Position numbers and translations under genes: made by a program
Shown: positions 1 to 6,010 of the stretch, in pieces
Layout of the letters: each line of letters opens with the position of its first letter
Position numbering within the stretch: the first letter of the stretch is position 1
Notes under the pieces: model-generated
The model's database searches: none
Seen by the model: only the letters and a program-made list of their open reading frames with translations
What the model was told of the DNA's origin: nothing
From: a virus
Length of the DNA stretch: 64,000 bases
Virus record (IMG/VR): IMGVR_UViG_3300042882_000899
Location: 50,961 to 114,960 of that record
Direction: 5' to 3' (one strand)

Positions 1-181
1 TATCTTTCATGTAATTATCTTGAAAATCTAGTAACGCCTCATTGTAAGCAATTGGGTCACAATCTTTTAAGATTTGGGAGGGATAGAAAACAGCGTTACC
101 CATTTCATAGACGGGATAACAATCATCAAGCATTTCATCAAATAATTGTTTAATCGCAAAAGTAATTTCGAAATCTAGCAT
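1..181 (-). CDS. hypothetical protein, C-terminus beyond window edge
   Basis: This is a partial minus-strand gene. The ATG at 181 shares a base with the stop of the upstream gene (TAATG), so the two are probably translationally coupled. Sixty codons are open to the window edge; the protein starts MLDFEITFAIKQLFDEM and is acidic and soluble-looking. I recognise no family. It is the most distal gene seen in the short operon read from the promoter near 550. Confidence 0.7.
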   Translation of the reverse strand, partial: MLDFEITFAIKQLFDEMLDDCYPVYEMGNAVFYPSQILKDCDPIAYNEALLDFQDNYMKD

Positions 182-342
182 TAGTTAGTTTCCTTATCTT
201 TTAGAATGTTAAGAATAATTTGTAATTGTTCAACAGAAAGAAGTGCTTGAGCACAACCCCATGTAAATGCTAAATCCATTTCTTGATAATGTTTTTTAGC
301 AAGTGTATTTATTTCTTGCGTTAATTCGAAATTAGTTTTCAT
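181..342 (-). CDS. hypothetical 53-residue protein
   Basis: The protein begins MKTNFELTQEINTLAKKHY and is predicted mostly helical. Its ATG overlaps the stop of the gene before it (ATGA, 339-342) and its own stop overlaps the next start (TAATG), which is the best evidence that it is real despite its size. No domain or membrane segment was recognised. It is co-transcribed with its neighbours from the CRP-box promoter near 550-625. Confidence 0.75.
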   Translation of the reverse strand: MKTNFELTQEINTLAKKHYQEMDLAFTWGCAQALLSVEQLQIILNILKDKETN

Positions 343-515
343 TTAGATACATACCAATCTGTCCACATAGGAAGTTGCTCAGGGTCACTATCATAGTAGT
401 AACGCTCAATGTTTTGTTCACAATCCATACAGAAAGTGTATTGCTCATCTCCGATTTCTGAGATAGCGGATTTCATAGGGTTATGTTCTTTACATAGCGT
501 GTTTAGTGTAGTCAT
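339..515 (-). CDS. small putative zinc-binding protein
   Basis: A 58-residue protein starting MTTLNTLCKEHNPMKS, with a CxxxH near the N-terminus and CMDC near residue 39; these four ligands could bind one zinc. The frame stays open upstream to 572, but that part would run through the promoter. The ATG at 515 follows an AAAGG-type ribosome site and is the likelier start. It is the first gene after the promoter at 543-625. Its function is unknown. Confidence 0.75.
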   Translation of the reverse strand: MTTLNTLCKEHNPMKSAISEIGDEQYTFCMDCEQNIERYYYDSDPEQLPMWTDWYVSK

Positions 516-542
516 TTGAGACCACCTTTCTTTTTGTTTGTA

Positions 543-625
543 TGTCGCTATTGTAGCAGGGGGGTCTGACATTTTGACCTGTTTCTCGGGCGTGTCGCAA
601 AACTATTTTTGTGATAAAAATCACA
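543..625 (-). promoter_or_regulatory. CRP/GlxR-box promoter P1 (minus strand)
   Basis: Read on the minus strand: a perfect TGTGA-N6-TCACA palindrome (610-625), then a 19-nt block shared exactly with P3 (584-602), then TGTCAGACCC, then a TACAAT -10 box (550-555). The box centre lies 62.5 bp from the near end of the -10 hexamer, identical to P3. CRP in proteobacteria and GlxR/Crp in actinobacteria bind this consensus. It would drive the genes from 515 leftwards. Binding and activation are inferred. Confidence 0.7.
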
Positions 626-637
626 TAAATCCTGGGG

Positions 638-669
638 TTTTCCACAGATGCCCGTAAGCCTGTGGATAA
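638..669. other. pair of inverted DnaA-box-like sites
   Basis: TTTTCCACA (638-646) differs by one base from the DnaA box TTATCCACA. TGTGGATAA (661-669) is a perfect box in the opposite orientation. They lie in a non-coding gap between two minus-strand genes, beside a CRP-type box and an 18-bp palindrome. They may be an origin element or a host DnaA-responsive site; two boxes alone do not establish an origin. Confidence 0.5.
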
Positions 670-671
670 CT

Positions 672-689
672 CCCGCAAGTACTTGCGGG
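672..689. repeat. perfect 18-bp palindrome
   Basis: CCCGCAAGT is followed immediately by its reverse complement ACTTGCGGG, with no spacer. It has no T-run on either side, so it is a poor terminator; a protein-binding site is more likely. It sits 3 bp from the perfect DnaA box. Confidence 0.6.
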
Positions 690-724
690 CCAGCTTGATA
701 ATGTCAAGCCGACACGCCGTTAGG

Positions 725-847
725 CTAGTGTGACTCTTGCCACAATTCACGCATCTCTGCCATGAAGTCATGGTAGGCGATCCTCGCCATGTATAGGGCG
801 GGAATAGCAATGGCTAATTGTACTAGTGTAGTAAGTAGTCTATTCAT
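725..847 (-). CDS. 40-residue single-pass membrane protein
   Basis: The sequence MNRLLTTLVQLAIAIPALYM forms one hydrophobic segment near the N-terminus, followed by a charged tail ending LWQESH. The ATG overlaps the stop of the upstream gene (ATGA at 844-847), strong evidence for coupled translation. It lies at the end of a four-gene operon driven by promoter P2. Function unknown; small membrane peptides of phages often act on the host envelope or in superinfection exclusion, but nothing here shows that. Confidence 0.7.
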   Translation of the reverse strand: MNRLLTTLVQLAIAIPALYMARIAYHDFMAEMRELWQESH

Positions 848-1017
848 AGTGTAGCAACCGCCTTTATGTCCATTACATTAGCAGTAAACTTTTTACTCTT
901 TCCTAATTCGCTCTCATTAAGAGCATTGATTAGATTATCAATAGCCTTTACATCATGAGCAACATTATCGATTGAGATTAGTTTAGAGCCTTGCCAAATT
1001 GAGTAAGTGATAGTCAT
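844..1017 (-). CDS. hypothetical 57-residue protein
   Basis: I chose the ATG at 1017 (MTITYSIWQGSKL) because GGGAGA lies seven bases upstream and the stop of the previous gene ends 2 bp before it; an ATG at 1032 is possible but overlaps that gene. The protein has an alternating N-terminal half suggesting beta strands and then a helix. No family was recognised. It is the third gene of the P2 operon. Confidence 0.75.
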   Translation of the reverse strand: MTITYSIWQGSKLISIDNVAHDVKAIDNLINALNESELGKSKKFTANVMDIKAVATL

Positions 1018-1019
1018 TA

Positions 1020-1208
1020 TTAGTTCTCCCATGTTAGTGCGTATAGTTTTGCTAGTGCTTCATCATCTTCATCATCAAAGTCATCAAAGTCAAGCGCTGG
1101 CGCTTCATCTAGTTCATCATCAAGGTGACGATAGGCGTCTGATACATCTGATTGGATAGTGTCCCACTTAGAGACGGAATTATTTTCGTATGAGTATGCG
1201 TATGACAT
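1020..1208 (-). CDS. very acidic 62-residue protein
   Basis: The middle third is a run of Asp and Glu with little else (LDFDDFDDEDDEALAKL), giving a strongly negative protein. Small acidic phage proteins often mimic DNA or bind host basic proteins; that is only a general possibility here. The start has an AAGGAG ribosome site and overlaps the upstream stop by one base (TAATG). Second gene of the P2 operon. Confidence 0.75.
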   Translation of the reverse strand: MSYAYSYENNSVSKWDTIQSDVSDAYRHLDDELDEAPALDFDDFDDEDDEALAKLYALTWEN

Positions 1209-1321
1209 TATTTATTCATCTCCTTAGCGATAGCCTCTGACTTAGTTAGTGCCTCTAGGGCGATTGCTAGGGAGGCAAGGCGTTGCGCCTCTACCATTTG
1301 CTTGTATTCATCTAGGTTCAT
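1208..1321 (-). CDS. 37-residue helical protein
   Basis: The sequence MNLDEYKQMVEAQRLASLAI continues as one alanine-rich amphipathic helix ending AKEMNK. The stop overlaps the next start as TAATG, and GAAAGAAGG lies before the ATG, so translation is well supported although the gene is very short. It is the first gene after promoter P2. Function unknown. Confidence 0.7.
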   Translation of the reverse strand: MNLDEYKQMVEAQRLASLAIALEALTKSEAIAKEMNK

Positions 1322-1346
1322 TTATGACCTTCTTTCGTTGTTGTTA

Positions 1347-1418
1347 TTCTGTAATTGTAGCGTATGGGTCTGACAAATTGGGGAGGTTGGCTAGTGTGTC
1401 GGTGTGATACTAGTCACA
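1347..1418 (-). promoter_or_regulatory. CRP/GlxR-box promoter P2 (minus strand)
   Basis: On the minus strand this has a perfect TGTGA-N6-TCACA (1403-1418), a TTGTCAGACCC block and a TACAAT -10 box (1354-1359). The box is 51.5 bp from the -10 hexamer, 11 bp (one helical turn) closer than in P1 and P3. It overlaps the last codons of the upstream gene and would drive the four genes down to 725. Confidence 0.7.
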
Positions 1419-1586
1419 CTCTCCACATGGGCATTGAGGAAACTCTCGCTCTTGCTTTATGCGGTTAGCGAGTCGCTCTACCTTTAGGTATGTATCAGCG
1501 GAGGCACCTCGGAAAGATACTACCTTTCCTTCAGCGATAAGGTGAGCAGCCTTAGCAATCTTTTGCTCTAGTGTTAGTGAAGTCAT
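1410..1586 (-). CDS. 58-residue protein with C-terminal CxCxxC
   Basis: The N-terminus MTSLTLEQKIAKAAHLIAEG is helical, and the C-terminus ends FPQCPCGECD, a compact cysteine cluster that could bind a metal. The start follows an AAGGAAG ribosome site. Its last codons overlap the CRP box of promoter P2. It is the only gene between promoters P3 and P2. Function unknown. Confidence 0.7.
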   Translation of the reverse strand: MTSLTLEQKIAKAAHLIAEGKVVSFRGASADTYLKVERLANRIKQEREFPQCPCGECD

Positions 1587-1611
1587 TATTTAACTTCCTT
1601 TCTTTTTGTTA

Positions 1612-1694
1612 TACCTTAAGCATAGCATGGGGGACTGACAAATTGACGCAAATCTCGGGCGTGTCGCAAAAAAACCTTTGTGATTAGCATCACA
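1612..1694 (-). promoter_or_regulatory. CRP/GlxR-box promoter P3 (minus strand)
   Basis: On the minus strand this has a perfect TGTGA-N6-TCACA (1679-1694), the same 19-nt block as P1 (1653-1671), TTGTCAGTCCC and a weaker -10 box TATGCT (1619-1624). The distance from box to -10 is exactly that of P1. It would drive the gene ending at 1410. Confidence 0.65.
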
Positions 1695-1810
1695 CTCACG
1701 CTCAAGGCTCAAATAATTATGGGCGCACTATCCAAAATGTCCGTTTTGTCTAGGATGTGTATCATACATGTAAAAAATATATTAACATTTTTAGAAATCC
1801 TAAAAAGCAG

Positions 1811-1839
1811 TCGACTGGAATATAATGCGGTGGTACAAT
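1811..1839 (+). promoter_or_regulatory. leaderless-type promoter of the methyltransferase
   Basis: The -35 box TCGACT (1811-1816) is separated by 17 bp from the extended -10 TGGTACAAT (1831-1839). The ATG at 1846 is 6 nt after the -10 hexamer, so transcription would begin at or next to the start codon. Confidence 0.65.
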
Positions 1840-1845
1840 AGAAAC

Positions 1846-2586
1846 ATGGAAGATAAAACCTACAAAGAAGCTAACGATATATTCGGAGACAATCAAATAT
1901 TGTTTATGAATCACGGGTTTTGTCCAGTATCAGAAGATATACAGGATCTTGAATTTAAACATCAGGTAGAGTTATATAATCAAGCTATTAAAGAAATAGA
2001 TTTAGATGACAAAGTAGTTTTAGAAATTGGTTGCGGAAGAGGCGGGGGATCAAAATGGATTTCAAGCAAACACAATGTGCCTACATATCATGCTTGCGAT
2101 ATATCTGAAGAAAATATAAACTTTTGTAATAAAACAAATACTAATAATAATATAATATACTCAATTATGGATTCTCAAAATTTACAATATCCAGATGATT
2201 TCTTTGATCTTGTAATATGCGTAGAGTCTTCTCACAATTATAAAAACATGGAACTATTTTTTGAGAACGTAAGACGTGTGTTGAAAAAAACTGGTCAACT
2301 GGTTTTATTAGATAACTATGTTCTTGGAGAGGAAGCAATCCAAAATAAGCTGATGTCTATAGATAGCGTAAAAGGGTCGGCAGTAGGATTTAATGTTTTA
2401 GAATATGTCGACATTACTGAAAATGTAAAAGCATCCTGTAAAGAAGATATCGAATTAATAGACAATTGGGTTTCTGACATAAACGCAGCGGAAAAATTAA
2501 AGTCTATATCTTCTGGTTCATACAAAAGATATGAAAATAACCGCTGGGCCTATTTTAAATTTAAATTTGGTATGATAGATCTATGA
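1846..2586 (+). CDS. class I SAM-dependent methyltransferase
   Basis: A 246-residue enzyme with a Rossmann-type SAM site: VLEIGCGRGGGSKWISS is motif I near residue 60, and ACDIS supplies the acidic residue of motif II. The GCGRGGGS form is usual in small-molecule and lipid O- or C-methyltransferases. The substrate cannot be told from the sequence. The start at 1846 (MEDKTYKE) is preferred over 1825 because the promoter -10 box lies between them. The stop overlaps the start of the next small gene. Neighbouring sulfotransferase-like and oxygenase genes suggest a group of modifying enzymes. Confidence 0.85.
   Translation: MEDKTYKEANDIFGDNQILFMNHGFCPVSEDIQDLEFKHQVELYNQAIKEIDLDDKVVLEIGCGRGGGSKWISSKHNVPTYHACDISEENINFCNKTNTNNNIIYSIMDSQNLQYPDDFFDLVICVESSHNYKNMELFFENVRRVLKKTGQLVLLDNYVLGEEAIQNKLMSIDSVKGSAVGFNVLEYVDITENVKASCKEDIELIDNWVSDINAAEKLKSISSGSYKRYENNRWAYFKFKFGMIDL
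2568..2576 (+). promoter_or_regulatory. extended -10 element before a small gene
   Basis: TGGTATGAT lies inside the end of the methyltransferase gene, with its hexamer 6 nt before the ATG at 2583. It is another member of the leaderless set. Confidence 0.5.
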
Positions 2587-2693
2587 CATGTTCATTTTGC
2601 GATAAATACGCATATACAAGTATAATAGATAACCGCGGGGTTAAATATCGACTTTGCGAAGTACATGTCAAAAAAATTAGCACAACTTCTTGA
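2583..2693 (+). CDS. 36-residue zinc-finger-like protein
   Basis: MTCSFCDKYAYTSIIDNRG is followed by YRLCEVH. The CxxC plus CxxH spacing suits one treble-clef or ribbon zinc site. Its ATG overlaps the methyltransferase stop (ATGA) and is also 6 nt after an extended -10 element, so it may be translated from two kinds of transcript. It resembles the larger zinc protein at 3914-4171 (CEYCDEDAYV). Role unknown. Confidence 0.65.
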   Translation: MTCSFCDKYAYTSIIDNRGVKYRLCEVHVKKISTTS

Positions 2694-2719
2694 CTTCGAT
2701 AAAAGTTAAATGCTACACT
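2690..2719 (+). promoter_or_regulatory. promoter with 180-nt leader
   Basis: The -35 TTGACT (2690-2695), an 18-bp spacer and the extended -10 TGCTACACT (2711-2719). The next gene starts at 2905, leaving a long leader that contains G-runs at 2730-2736 and 2831-2845 and no clear open frame. Confidence 0.55.
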
Positions 2720-2904
2720 TAGTTTGCTTTGTGGGGGGCTTACCCTGAAACTCAATATGTACCAGATAGTATCTGAGAATATATGTTCCAGGAATTGCTT
2801 TCTCTATCTTTCCAAAAAGAAAAAATTTGGGGGGTAGGGGGGCTTTCCTAAAATCTAATATCCCCAGATAAATCTATAAATACAAACAGAAAAGAAGGTG
2901 TATA

Positions 2905-3588
2905 GTGGATAATGGAATAGTCGACAAAGACAAAAACGTATACTTTTTGCATATTGCTGGTAATGGTGGAAGAGCTTTAAAAGAATATGTTTTAAATCCA
3001 TTGTTTGGTAAGCAATCTGATATAGTAGGAAAACATAACGGGTGGTCAGATTTTATTAATGATCAAACATATGTTATTTGCATATTAAGAGATCCTGTAA
3101 AGCATGCTTGCGGATTTTATCTTCACTTTGTATATAAAGAAAAAGAAGGAACTGATGTAAAGTCCCGATTCCTTGATTACTATAGAAATACAAAGCAGCT
3201 TCACAATTTTCAATCTCAAAATATACTTGTTTCAGGACAACATTTTAATTATGGGAATGGAAAACACTTTAATGAAGATCTAGCTGATACAGACTTAGAT
3301 CTACTTAACAGTAGAATTAAAAGAATAGATCTGCTTATAAGCCAAGATATGCTCCTTAATGACATTCAGCATGTCTCTAATGTTTTGGCTGAAAATTTAG
3401 ATCTACCAACAATCAAAATTAAAGAAGTTGACAAAACAAAATATTCAAATTATATGTCACGCAACTTGTATAAATCTCTTACAGAAGAAGAAAAACAGGA
3501 AATTCAAAATTTAAATAGTATTGATTATAAAATTTATAGTCAACTAAGATTAGAAGAAATAAAAAAACGGGGAGAGTACAAAAATTAA
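2905..3588 (+). CDS. sulfotransferase-family-like protein
   Basis: A 227-residue protein with the two landmarks of PAPS-dependent sulfotransferases. The first is a phosphosulfate-loop-like segment near the N-terminus, FLHIAGNGGRAL, where the family has HIPKTGGT. The second is a 3'-phosphate-binding-like RDPVKHACGFYLHF near residue 65, for RdPveRalSay. The loop lacks the usual catalytic lysine, so activity is uncertain. The GTG start follows AGAAGG. Phage and cyanobacterial members of this family are thought to modify surface sugars; that role is a guess here. Confidence 0.65.
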   Translation: MDNGIVDKDKNVYFLHIAGNGGRALKEYVLNPLFGKQSDIVGKHNGWSDFINDQTYVICILRDPVKHACGFYLHFVYKEKEGTDVKSRFLDYYRNTKQLHNFQSQNILVSGQHFNYGNGKHFNEDLADTDLDLLNSRIKRIDLLISQDMLLNDIQHVSNVLAENLDLPTIKIKEVDKTKYSNYMSRNLYKSLTEEEKQEIQNLNSIDYKIYSQLRLEEIKKRGEYKN

Positions 3589-3661
3589 GACTCTATATGC
3601 CATTATCATAGTCACAGTAATGACTACTATCCTTGGCATACTATATCAGATATGGCTCTAA
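3584..3661 (+). CDS. possible 25-residue hydrophobic peptide with ATT start
   Basis: Starting at ATT (3584), after GGGGAGA at a normal distance, a frame encodes a peptide rich in Ile, Leu, Val and Thr that looks like one membrane helix (LYAIIIVTVMTTILGILYQI). It overlaps the stop of the previous gene and ends just before the tRNA. There is no ATG or GTG at the right place; an internal ATG would leave 13 residues. Support is the hydrophobicity and ribosome site only. Confidence 0.35.
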   Translation: MKTLYAIIIVTVMTTILGILYQIWL

Positions 3662-3666
3662 TATTA

Positions 3667-3741
3667 GGGCCTATAGCTTAATCTGGTTAAAGCACTTGTC
3701 TTATATACAAGCGACTTTGGGTTCAAATCCCAATGGGCCTA
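3667..3741 (+). tRNA. tRNA-Ile (anticodon UAU)
   Basis: A full cloverleaf can be drawn: acceptor GGGCCTA/TGGGCCT with a G-U first pair, D stem GCTT/AAGC, anticodon stem CTTGT/ACAAG with loop CTTATAT, T stem TTGGG/CCCAA with loop TTCAAAT, discriminator A. The anticodon at 3702-3704 is TAT, which reads AUA. CCA is not encoded. Most bacteria read AUA with a lysidine-modified CAU tRNA; a direct UAU tRNA would help translate the many AUA codons of this AT-rich genome. Confidence 0.9.
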
Positions 3742-3759
3742 CTTGGTTTAAATAGGGAG

Positions 3760-3765
3760 TATAAT
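3760..3765 (+). promoter_or_regulatory. -10 box TATAAT of a leaderless gene
   Basis: A consensus TATAAT is placed 6 nt before the ATG at 3772, directly after the tRNA. No clear -35 hexamer is seen. Confidence 0.5.
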
Positions 3766-3771
3766 ACTTAT

Positions 3772-3921
3772 ATGTTAGCTTATGATGTTCCTCTTTCCGC
3801 CCTCCTTTTTATTCTATGGGCAGGTGTACCTGTTGAGGAATACATAAAAGGTCCGTCTCAGGAAGAAACTCTAGCTTATATTGAGATGTTGAAGAGGATA
3901 CAGGAGAATGAAAATGAGTAA
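3772..3921 (+). CDS. small protein with N-terminal hydrophobic segment
   Basis: A 49-residue protein, MLAYDVPLSALLFILWAGVP, then a charged helix ending MLKRIQENENE. The first 20 residues could form a membrane helix. The frame extends back into the tRNA gene, so the ATG at 3772 is the realistic start; it is 6 nt downstream of TATAAT, consistent with a leaderless message. It overlaps the next gene by 8 bp. No family recognised. Confidence 0.65.
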   Translation: MLAYDVPLSALLFILWAGVPVEEYIKGPSQEETLAYIEMLKRIQENENE

Positions 3922-4171
3922 ATACAGTATACTTACTGGTTTAAACAAAGAGCCTGGAAAATGCGAATATTGTGATGAAGATGCCTATGTTAAGTTAACC
4001 ATAAAATTAGAAAGTGCTAAAGACCTAAATGATCCTCATAAATGCGAATCTAGATTCTGCTCTATAAGAGGTGGAGTACAATTAGAAAGCATTAAGTGGT
4101 TATGTGCTGAATGTCTAAATGAAAAGCTTCCGCACGATTTTACGCACATGGGTAAATATGTCAATCTTTAA
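3914..4171 (+). CDS. zinc-binding protein with multiple CxxC motifs
   Basis: An 85-residue protein with CEYCDEDAYVKL near residue 17, then CESRFC and CAEC towards the C-terminus; five or six cysteines could hold one or two zinc ions. The ATG at 3914 is chosen over 3908 because GGAGA lies seven bases upstream of it. It overlaps the end of the preceding gene. Its N-terminal motif resembles the 36-residue protein at 2583. Function unknown. Confidence 0.75.
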   Translation: MSKYSILTGLNKEPGKCEYCDEDAYVKLTIKLESAKDLNDPHKCESRFCSIRGGVQLESIKWLCAECLNEKLPHDFTHMGKYVNL

Positions 4172-4227
4172 TATTGAGGTCTCTATTTTTCGGCTCACTT
4201 TTCGACGCACTTTAGGACTAATCTAAT

Positions 4228-5010
4228 ATGATAAATATTGATCAAGATATACTTTACTTAAACAATAAACTTCTTTCTAATGATAGATTTGAAAAAATTC
4301 ACGATGAAATATACATATGCAAAAAATTTTTATCTGAAGAAGAGTGCTATATTCTAGTTGAGGATGCAAAAAAAGATATTGGTGCTCAAGGTAAACAATA
4401 TACAAGCAACCTTTTGATTAATTATAAGGACAGGCTTTTGAGCTTGATTGATTTTGAGAGTCAAGGCAATATAAAAGAGAGCAATATAAACGGTGGCTGG
4501 GATAAGCTTGTCTTACGATCAGATGGTGATTCCGATAAATTCCACATAGACATATATAATTATTTAAACAAGTATATGGAATCATCACAGATACAGTTTG
4601 ATGAAAGACTTGAAAAAATTAATACTTCATTCATGTCATTTGTGATTTACTTTTCAGAAGACTTTGATGGTGGAAGTATATCTTACCCAGAATACAACTT
4701 TAAGTACAAGCCATCTATTGGAGATATGATATTGCATAATGTTCAAATTGTTCACGGTGTTGAGCCAGTTACAAGCGGCGAGAGATGGTCGTATCAAGGA
4801 TCTATAGATATGGTTAAATATATTGAAAAAGATTTATTTACTAAGTTTATCGTTGACAATGAATATTTTCAAAATAGACATGACGCTTTAAAGATGCCTA
4901 AAGAGCCAGACCATAAGATGAAGGACGATATGTTTTTTTATAGAGAAGATCAGTCCCCTCTTTTAAACAAAAGATTACTTAAGTATGTTACTCAGGAGCC
5001 ATATCTTTAA
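4228..5010 (+). CDS. 2OG-Fe(II) oxygenase (prolyl-hydroxylase-like) 1
   Basis: A 260-residue member of the 2-oxoglutarate and iron-dependent dioxygenase superfamily. A probable HxD is H106-I-D108; the core strand IYFSEDFDGGSISYPEY and VHGVEPVTSGERW supply the distal His176 and Arg186, which bind iron and 2-oxoglutarate. It would hydroxylate a protein or small substrate in the cytoplasm. The iron-site assignment is less certain than in its paralogues, because the spacing from HxD to the core strand is longer. It converges with, and overlaps by 23 bp, the oxygenase on the opposite strand. Confidence 0.8.
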   Translation: MINIDQDILYLNNKLLSNDRFEKIHDEIYICKKFLSEEECYILVEDAKKDIGAQGKQYTSNLLINYKDRLLSLIDFESQGNIKESNINGGWDKLVLRSDGDSDKFHIDIYNYLNKYMESSQIQFDERLEKINTSFMSFVIYFSEDFDGGSISYPEYNFKYKPSIGDMILHNVQIVHGVEPVTSGERWSYQGSIDMVKYIEKDLFTKFIVDNEYFQNRHDALKMPKEPDHKMKDDMFFYREDQSPLLNKRLLKYVTQEPYL

Positions 5011-5824
5011 AGAATTCAGCTGCAAGTTCTTTGCCTTTTAGTCCAGATTCTTGCATAGCTTTAATTTTTTCTTTAGTAAACTGAGGATTTTGTATTAAAG
5101 GCTTCATCCATTCAAGTTCATATCTTTCTGATTTGTCTCCGATTTGATTGTAGTACTCATCAGTTTTGTAATTATAAAATGTTCCTGGATTATCTTCTGC
5201 TCTTAAAACAAAGTTTGAGTATGCGTATCTTGTTCCTGATGTAACTTCTCTAACACCGTGTGCATAATCAGCAAAAGCTCCATGTATTACAACATCTCCT
5301 TCTTCTGGCTGATATTCTAGGCATGGTCCGTCAAAATTAGTTGTTTTCTTTGTGCCATCTGGATTAAAGTTTGGATAAAATACAGCACCGCCTTCAAATT
5401 TTCCAAAATACCCAACTAGGCCATAATCAATTATGCAGCATGTTTGAAAAACATCTGGCTGCGATAGAAGGTGGCATGAGTGCTTTCCTGGAGAATCTGA
5501 GTGGATAAACATTCCTCCATCGCCAGGCTTAACTTTTAAAAAGTTTCTAGATGGATGGATTACGTATTCTGGATATATAAGTTCTGATATATACTCCCAG
5601 ATATCTATAATTCCACCGATAGGATTAGTAGTTTTTTCAGCATACCAATCAATTAATGTTTCTTCGTATTGAGTTGTCATCTGAGATTCTTTTTCCAGCT
5701 GTTCTCTAACTGACTCTAATATACTTTCTGGTATTATTTTTTTAAAAACAAAAACTCCTGTTTTTGTACCATATTCATCGATTGTTGAAACAATAGTTTC
5801 ACACTCTGGTTTATCGTAAAACAT
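4988..5824 (-). CDS. 2OG-Fe(II) oxygenase 2
   Basis: A 278-residue double-stranded beta-helix dioxygenase. Iron ligands are H108-S-D110 (MFIHSDSPG) and H189 (YAHGVREVTSGTRY), with R199 for 2-oxoglutarate; the FEGGAVFYPNF strand is typical of the prolyl 4-hydroxylase branch. It is the second gene of a minus-strand pair, with its ATG overlapping the stop of the 44-residue gene upstream (TAATG). Along its length it differs from the neighbouring plus-strand copy, so it is an old paralogue or a separate acquisition. Substrate unknown. Confidence 0.88.
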   Translation of the reverse strand: MFYDKPECETIVSTIDEYGTKTGVFVFKKIIPESILESVREQLEKESQMTTQYEETLIDWYAEKTTNPIGGIIDIWEYISELIYPEYVIHPSRNFLKVKPGDGGMFIHSDSPGKHSCHLLSQPDVFQTCCIIDYGLVGYFGKFEGGAVFYPNFNPDGTKKTTNFDGPCLEYQPEEGDVVIHGAFADYAHGVREVTSGTRYAYSNFVLRAEDNPGTFYNYKTDEYYNQIGDKSERYELEWMKPLIQNPQFTKEKIKAMQESGLKGKELAAEFFKDMAPE

Positions 5825-5958
5825 TACTTCCCCCTAAAAAATTTATCCATAAGTTTTTCAATTTTGCATAACCAGGATTTACATTTATGATCTTTGTAGT
5901 TATTGAAATTAGCAAAGTACGGCCTTGTAGCAACTTGCTTAAAGTGATCTCTTGCCAT
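5824..5958 (-). CDS. 44-residue basic protein
   Basis: MARDHFKQVATRPYFANFNN is followed by a basic C-terminus with two cysteines (CKSWLC). The stop overlaps the start of the oxygenase gene, so the pair is coupled. The ATG is 6 nt after a perfect extended -10 on the minus strand, suggesting a leaderless transcript. No family recognised. Confidence 0.7.
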   Translation of the reverse strand: MARDHFKQVATRPYFANFNNYKDHKCKSWLCKIEKLMDKFFRGK

Positions 5959-5964
5959 TTCTTA

Positions 5965-5973
5965 ATTATACCA
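5965..5973 (-). promoter_or_regulatory. extended -10 TGGTATAAT (minus strand)
   Basis: A consensus extended -10 element whose hexamer ends 6 nt before the ATG at 5958. It would drive the 44-residue gene and the oxygenase behind it. Confidence 0.65.
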
Positions 5974-5984
5974 CCAATAATAAA

Positions 5985-6006
5985 AAAACCCCATTTCTGG
6001 GGTTTT
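5985..6006 (-). terminator. intrinsic terminator
   Basis: The stem AAAACCCC/GGGGTTTT has a 6-nt loop and, on the minus strand, is followed by a run of T. It ends the minus-strand block that begins with the lysozyme-like gene. Confidence 0.85.
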
Positions 6007-6010
6007 CTTA

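Noticed and set aside
490-810. Minus-strand open frame of 106 codons
   Set aside because: It runs through the promoter P1, the DnaA-like boxes and the palindrome, and conflicts with two better supported genes; its sequence looks random.
2757-2837. Possible 26-residue peptide in the leader before the sulfotransferase-like gene
   Set aside because: No ribosome site, no overlap with a neighbour and a low-complexity lysine-rich end.
2825-2850. G-runs GGGGGGTAGGGGGG as a G-quadruplex
   Set aside because: Only two long runs are adjacent; a four-run motif with loops is not clear, and a C/T-rich coding or leader explanation is as good.
3667-3741. tRNA as a phage attachment site (attP)
   Set aside because: No integrase, excisionase pair or direct repeat of the tRNA end is visible in the window; a helix-turn-helix gene at 58094 alone is not enough.
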